Source of the DNA: Candidatus Nitrotoga fabula
GTDB taxonomy: Bacteria > Pseudomonadota > Gammaproteobacteria > Burkholderiales > Gallionellaceae
NCBI RefSeq assembly: GCF_905221025.1
Contig: NZ_CAJNBL010000005.1
Coordinates: forward strand, 165,012 to 229,011
Direction: 5' to 3'
DNA: 64,000 nucleotides
Below the pieces are notes generated by a model, which had not been told where the DNA came from, made no database searches, and saw only the letters and a list, made by a program, of their open reading frames with translations. Shown here one piece after another: positions 62,605 to 64,000 of the stretch (positions within the stretch are counted from its first letter, which is position 1; each line of letters starts with the position of its first letter). The translations under genes were made by a program, and so were the position numbers.

Positions 62605-63545
62605 TCAACCCGAGACCGTAATGGGGCGCTCGGGGTTGAACCAGACCAGATAGTCGAGCAGTTTATCGTTGAACCGGTCAATGTCGGTGAACAGCAGTTC
62701 TTCATGGTAGGTGATGAATTCGTGTTGCAGGCTACCGTTAAAGCGCTTGACATGTGCGTTCATTTTGGGCGTTTGGGATAGGTCAGTCAGCGGTTTGTTT
62801 TATTTTTGGTAATTTTTGTGTCGGAGGCGGCCTCGAATTCGCAGCCATTGTCCGATAACACCCGCTCGATGGGATACGGGAAACAGACCTTGTATAGTCA
62901 CCACAGACCAGAGGCGCGCATGCTGCTTTTACTGGCCGACGCTGCCACCAAAGCGAAGCGGCTGTGGAGATTGGTGAAGGTGCTGATGTAGTGTATGAGC
63001 CCATCGCGTTGTAGTTTATTCGTATCCACGCCGACACAGTTCCCGGGATAGTCTGCCTTTGAACTCTTTGGGCTTACGCTCTTGCGCCGCCCTGTAGCGG
63101 TTTATCTTAACCCTGGACGGCCTGGCCTTCTTGAGTTCCGGTCGCTCGGCGACCAGCTGCATGACACTGCGTACGGAAGGGGTGGGAAGATGACGCGGTT
63201 CGCACTAATCGGTCAGGAATAGTTGCAGCTTCTCCGCCCTCAAACCTGGATGTGCCTTCCTGAGCTTTCCCAGACGCTTCAATACAGCGTTTGCCCTCTG
63301 CCGGGTGCGGCGTTGCTTCGGCGCGCGACTTTGTCGCCAGATTCCAGGTACTGGCGCCTCCAGTTATATAGGGTGCACCTTGAAACCTTGTGAAAATCCA
63401 GTACCGCCTCCAGCCCGTGCTTGTCCCAAAACCTCAATGCTTCCAGCCGTCCGGCGGCATTCTCGGTGATCGTCTCTATTCGGGCTGCATACCGCTTGAT
63501 TCGCTGCCATCCACGTACGCCATACCCCAGTTCCAGTTGCCGCAT
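62605..63545 (-). pseudogene. Decayed IS481-like transposase
   Basis: Pieces of one transposase are spread over different frames. The N-terminal helix-turn-helix half is at 63545-63279 (RFWDKHGLEAVLDFHKVSRC, TLYNWRRQYLESG). The DDE core is at about 63060-62785 (GVDTNKLQRDGLIHYISTFT, IERVLSDNGCEFEA), interrupted by an in-frame TGA. The C-terminal part is at about 62770-62605 (VKRFNGSLQHEFITYHEELL, DYLVWFNPERP). Frameshifts and stops make it inactive. Flanking inverted repeats were not recognised. Confidence 0.8.
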
Positions 63546-64000
63546 CCACCTTTCTCACTCCTATATGGAGTGCATATGTTTTTCGCGGAAAGGAGCTGCG
63601 ACGTGAAAAAATCATTATTAAATTCTTAGGACATCAATTAATCGAATATTTAGGCTATGCAACTGCGGAAATAACAGGCTGCTATGGGTAAATTTTGCTT
63701 GTCAGTCCAATAAATCTGGGGTAAATCTATCACCTGACGTTCAAGATGCTTTGTTTTTAAATCAGGTGTCAAATTTCTAATCGCGCTTGAAAATAGCTGA
63801 TGCAGGATTTCCCCGGATAGAATATTGCCTGGTATGAATCCGGCTGTGTTGCGCAAAGCAAATTTCAACAGAAACATTATATGTTGTTTTGCTTGCTCAA
63901 TTCATTGGTCTATGCTAATTTAACAAAAGCAATCCAAAGTTGATAAGTAGGCAATATTGATGCTGCGATATAGCTTTGGTTTACTGAATCTGTATTGAAG
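63546..64000. other. Right edge of the window, no supported gene
   Basis: About 455 A/T-rich bases downstream of the transposase remnant. A minus-strand frame (63877-63650, 75 codons) has mixed composition and no start signals. A 7-bp inverted repeat CACCTGA/TCAGGTG occurs near 63731-63770. Nothing can be assigned. Confidence 0.35.

Noticed and set aside
63650..63877. 75-codon minus-strand frame at the right edge
   Set aside because: No start signal, no family and A/T-rich context beside a decayed transposase.
1..64000. CRISPR arrays, prophage modules, biosynthetic clusters and defence systems
   Set aside because: No regularly spaced direct repeats, phage structural genes or intact defence genes were found; only the hsd remnants are defence-related.

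Overview
The window looks like the chromosome of a betaproteobacterium of the order Nitrosomonadales, possibly a Gallionellaceae-like chemolithotroph. That placement is an inference. It rests on the complete dcw cell-wall cluster ending in ftsZ-lpxC, an sspA-sspB pair downstream of a respiratory complex III operon, RpoH with its diagnostic box, a large investment in c-type cytochromes, and moderate base composition. No rRNA genes or species-specific markers are present.

Layout. 0.1-2.9 kb: dacB (PBP4) and bioA on the minus strand. 3.3-4.6 kb: decayed pieces of a type I restriction system (hsdM joined out of frame to hsdS) and the C-terminus of a serine recombinase, abutting a tRNA-Arg(CCG) gene. 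4.9-24.1 kb: a large, unusual respiratory cluster, the most interesting part of the window. 24.4-44.2 kb: an orphan gene, then lpxC-ftsZ-ftsA-ftsQ-ddl-murB-murC-murG-ftsW-murD-mraY-murF-murE-ftsI-ftsL-rsmH-mraZ, all minus, driven from a clear sigma-70 promoter with three MraZ boxes. 44.6-45.0 kb: RNase P RNA. 45.3-50.7 kb: a TPR protein and a livKHMGF ABC transporter. 51.2-52.7 kb: a small soluble cytochrome c and lgt. 53.3-60.5 kb: Alternative Complex III (actA, split actB1/actB2, actC, actD, actE, actF), followed by sspA-sspB. 61.6-62.5 kb: rpoH with a CIRCE (HrcA) operator. 62.6-63.5 kb: a decayed IS481-like transposase.

The 4.9-24 kb cluster centres on a divergent C-family (cbb3-like) heme-copper oxidase. 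Its CcoN-like subunit keeps all heme and CuB histidines and the helix-VII active-site tyrosine. Its CcoO-like subunit carries an extra ~150-residue N-terminal domain. No canonical ccoP is present; a c4-like diheme cytochrome and two membrane-anchored monoheme cytochromes may fill electron-input roles. Around them are many small membrane proteins: microproteins of 33, 37 and 44 aa, two four-helix proteins that look like the C-terminal quarter of CcoN with the HxH motif, and paralogous two-helix subunits. Assembly-type genes also occur: a CcoS-like protein, CcoG, a FixH/YtkA-like lipoprotein, a thioredoxin-like lipoprotein, a SUMF1-fold protein without the formylglycine-enzyme cysteines, and a membrane-fused spermidine-synthase-like protein. 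No ccoI copper ATPase or canonical ccoP lies in the window.

Together the window suggests quinol oxidation by ACIII, electron transfer through soluble or anchored cytochromes c, and terminal reduction by the atypical cbb3-like enzyme. The ACIII operon sits directly upstream of sspAB, where most betaproteobacteria carry petABC (cytochrome bc1), which suggests replacement of bc1 by ACIII.
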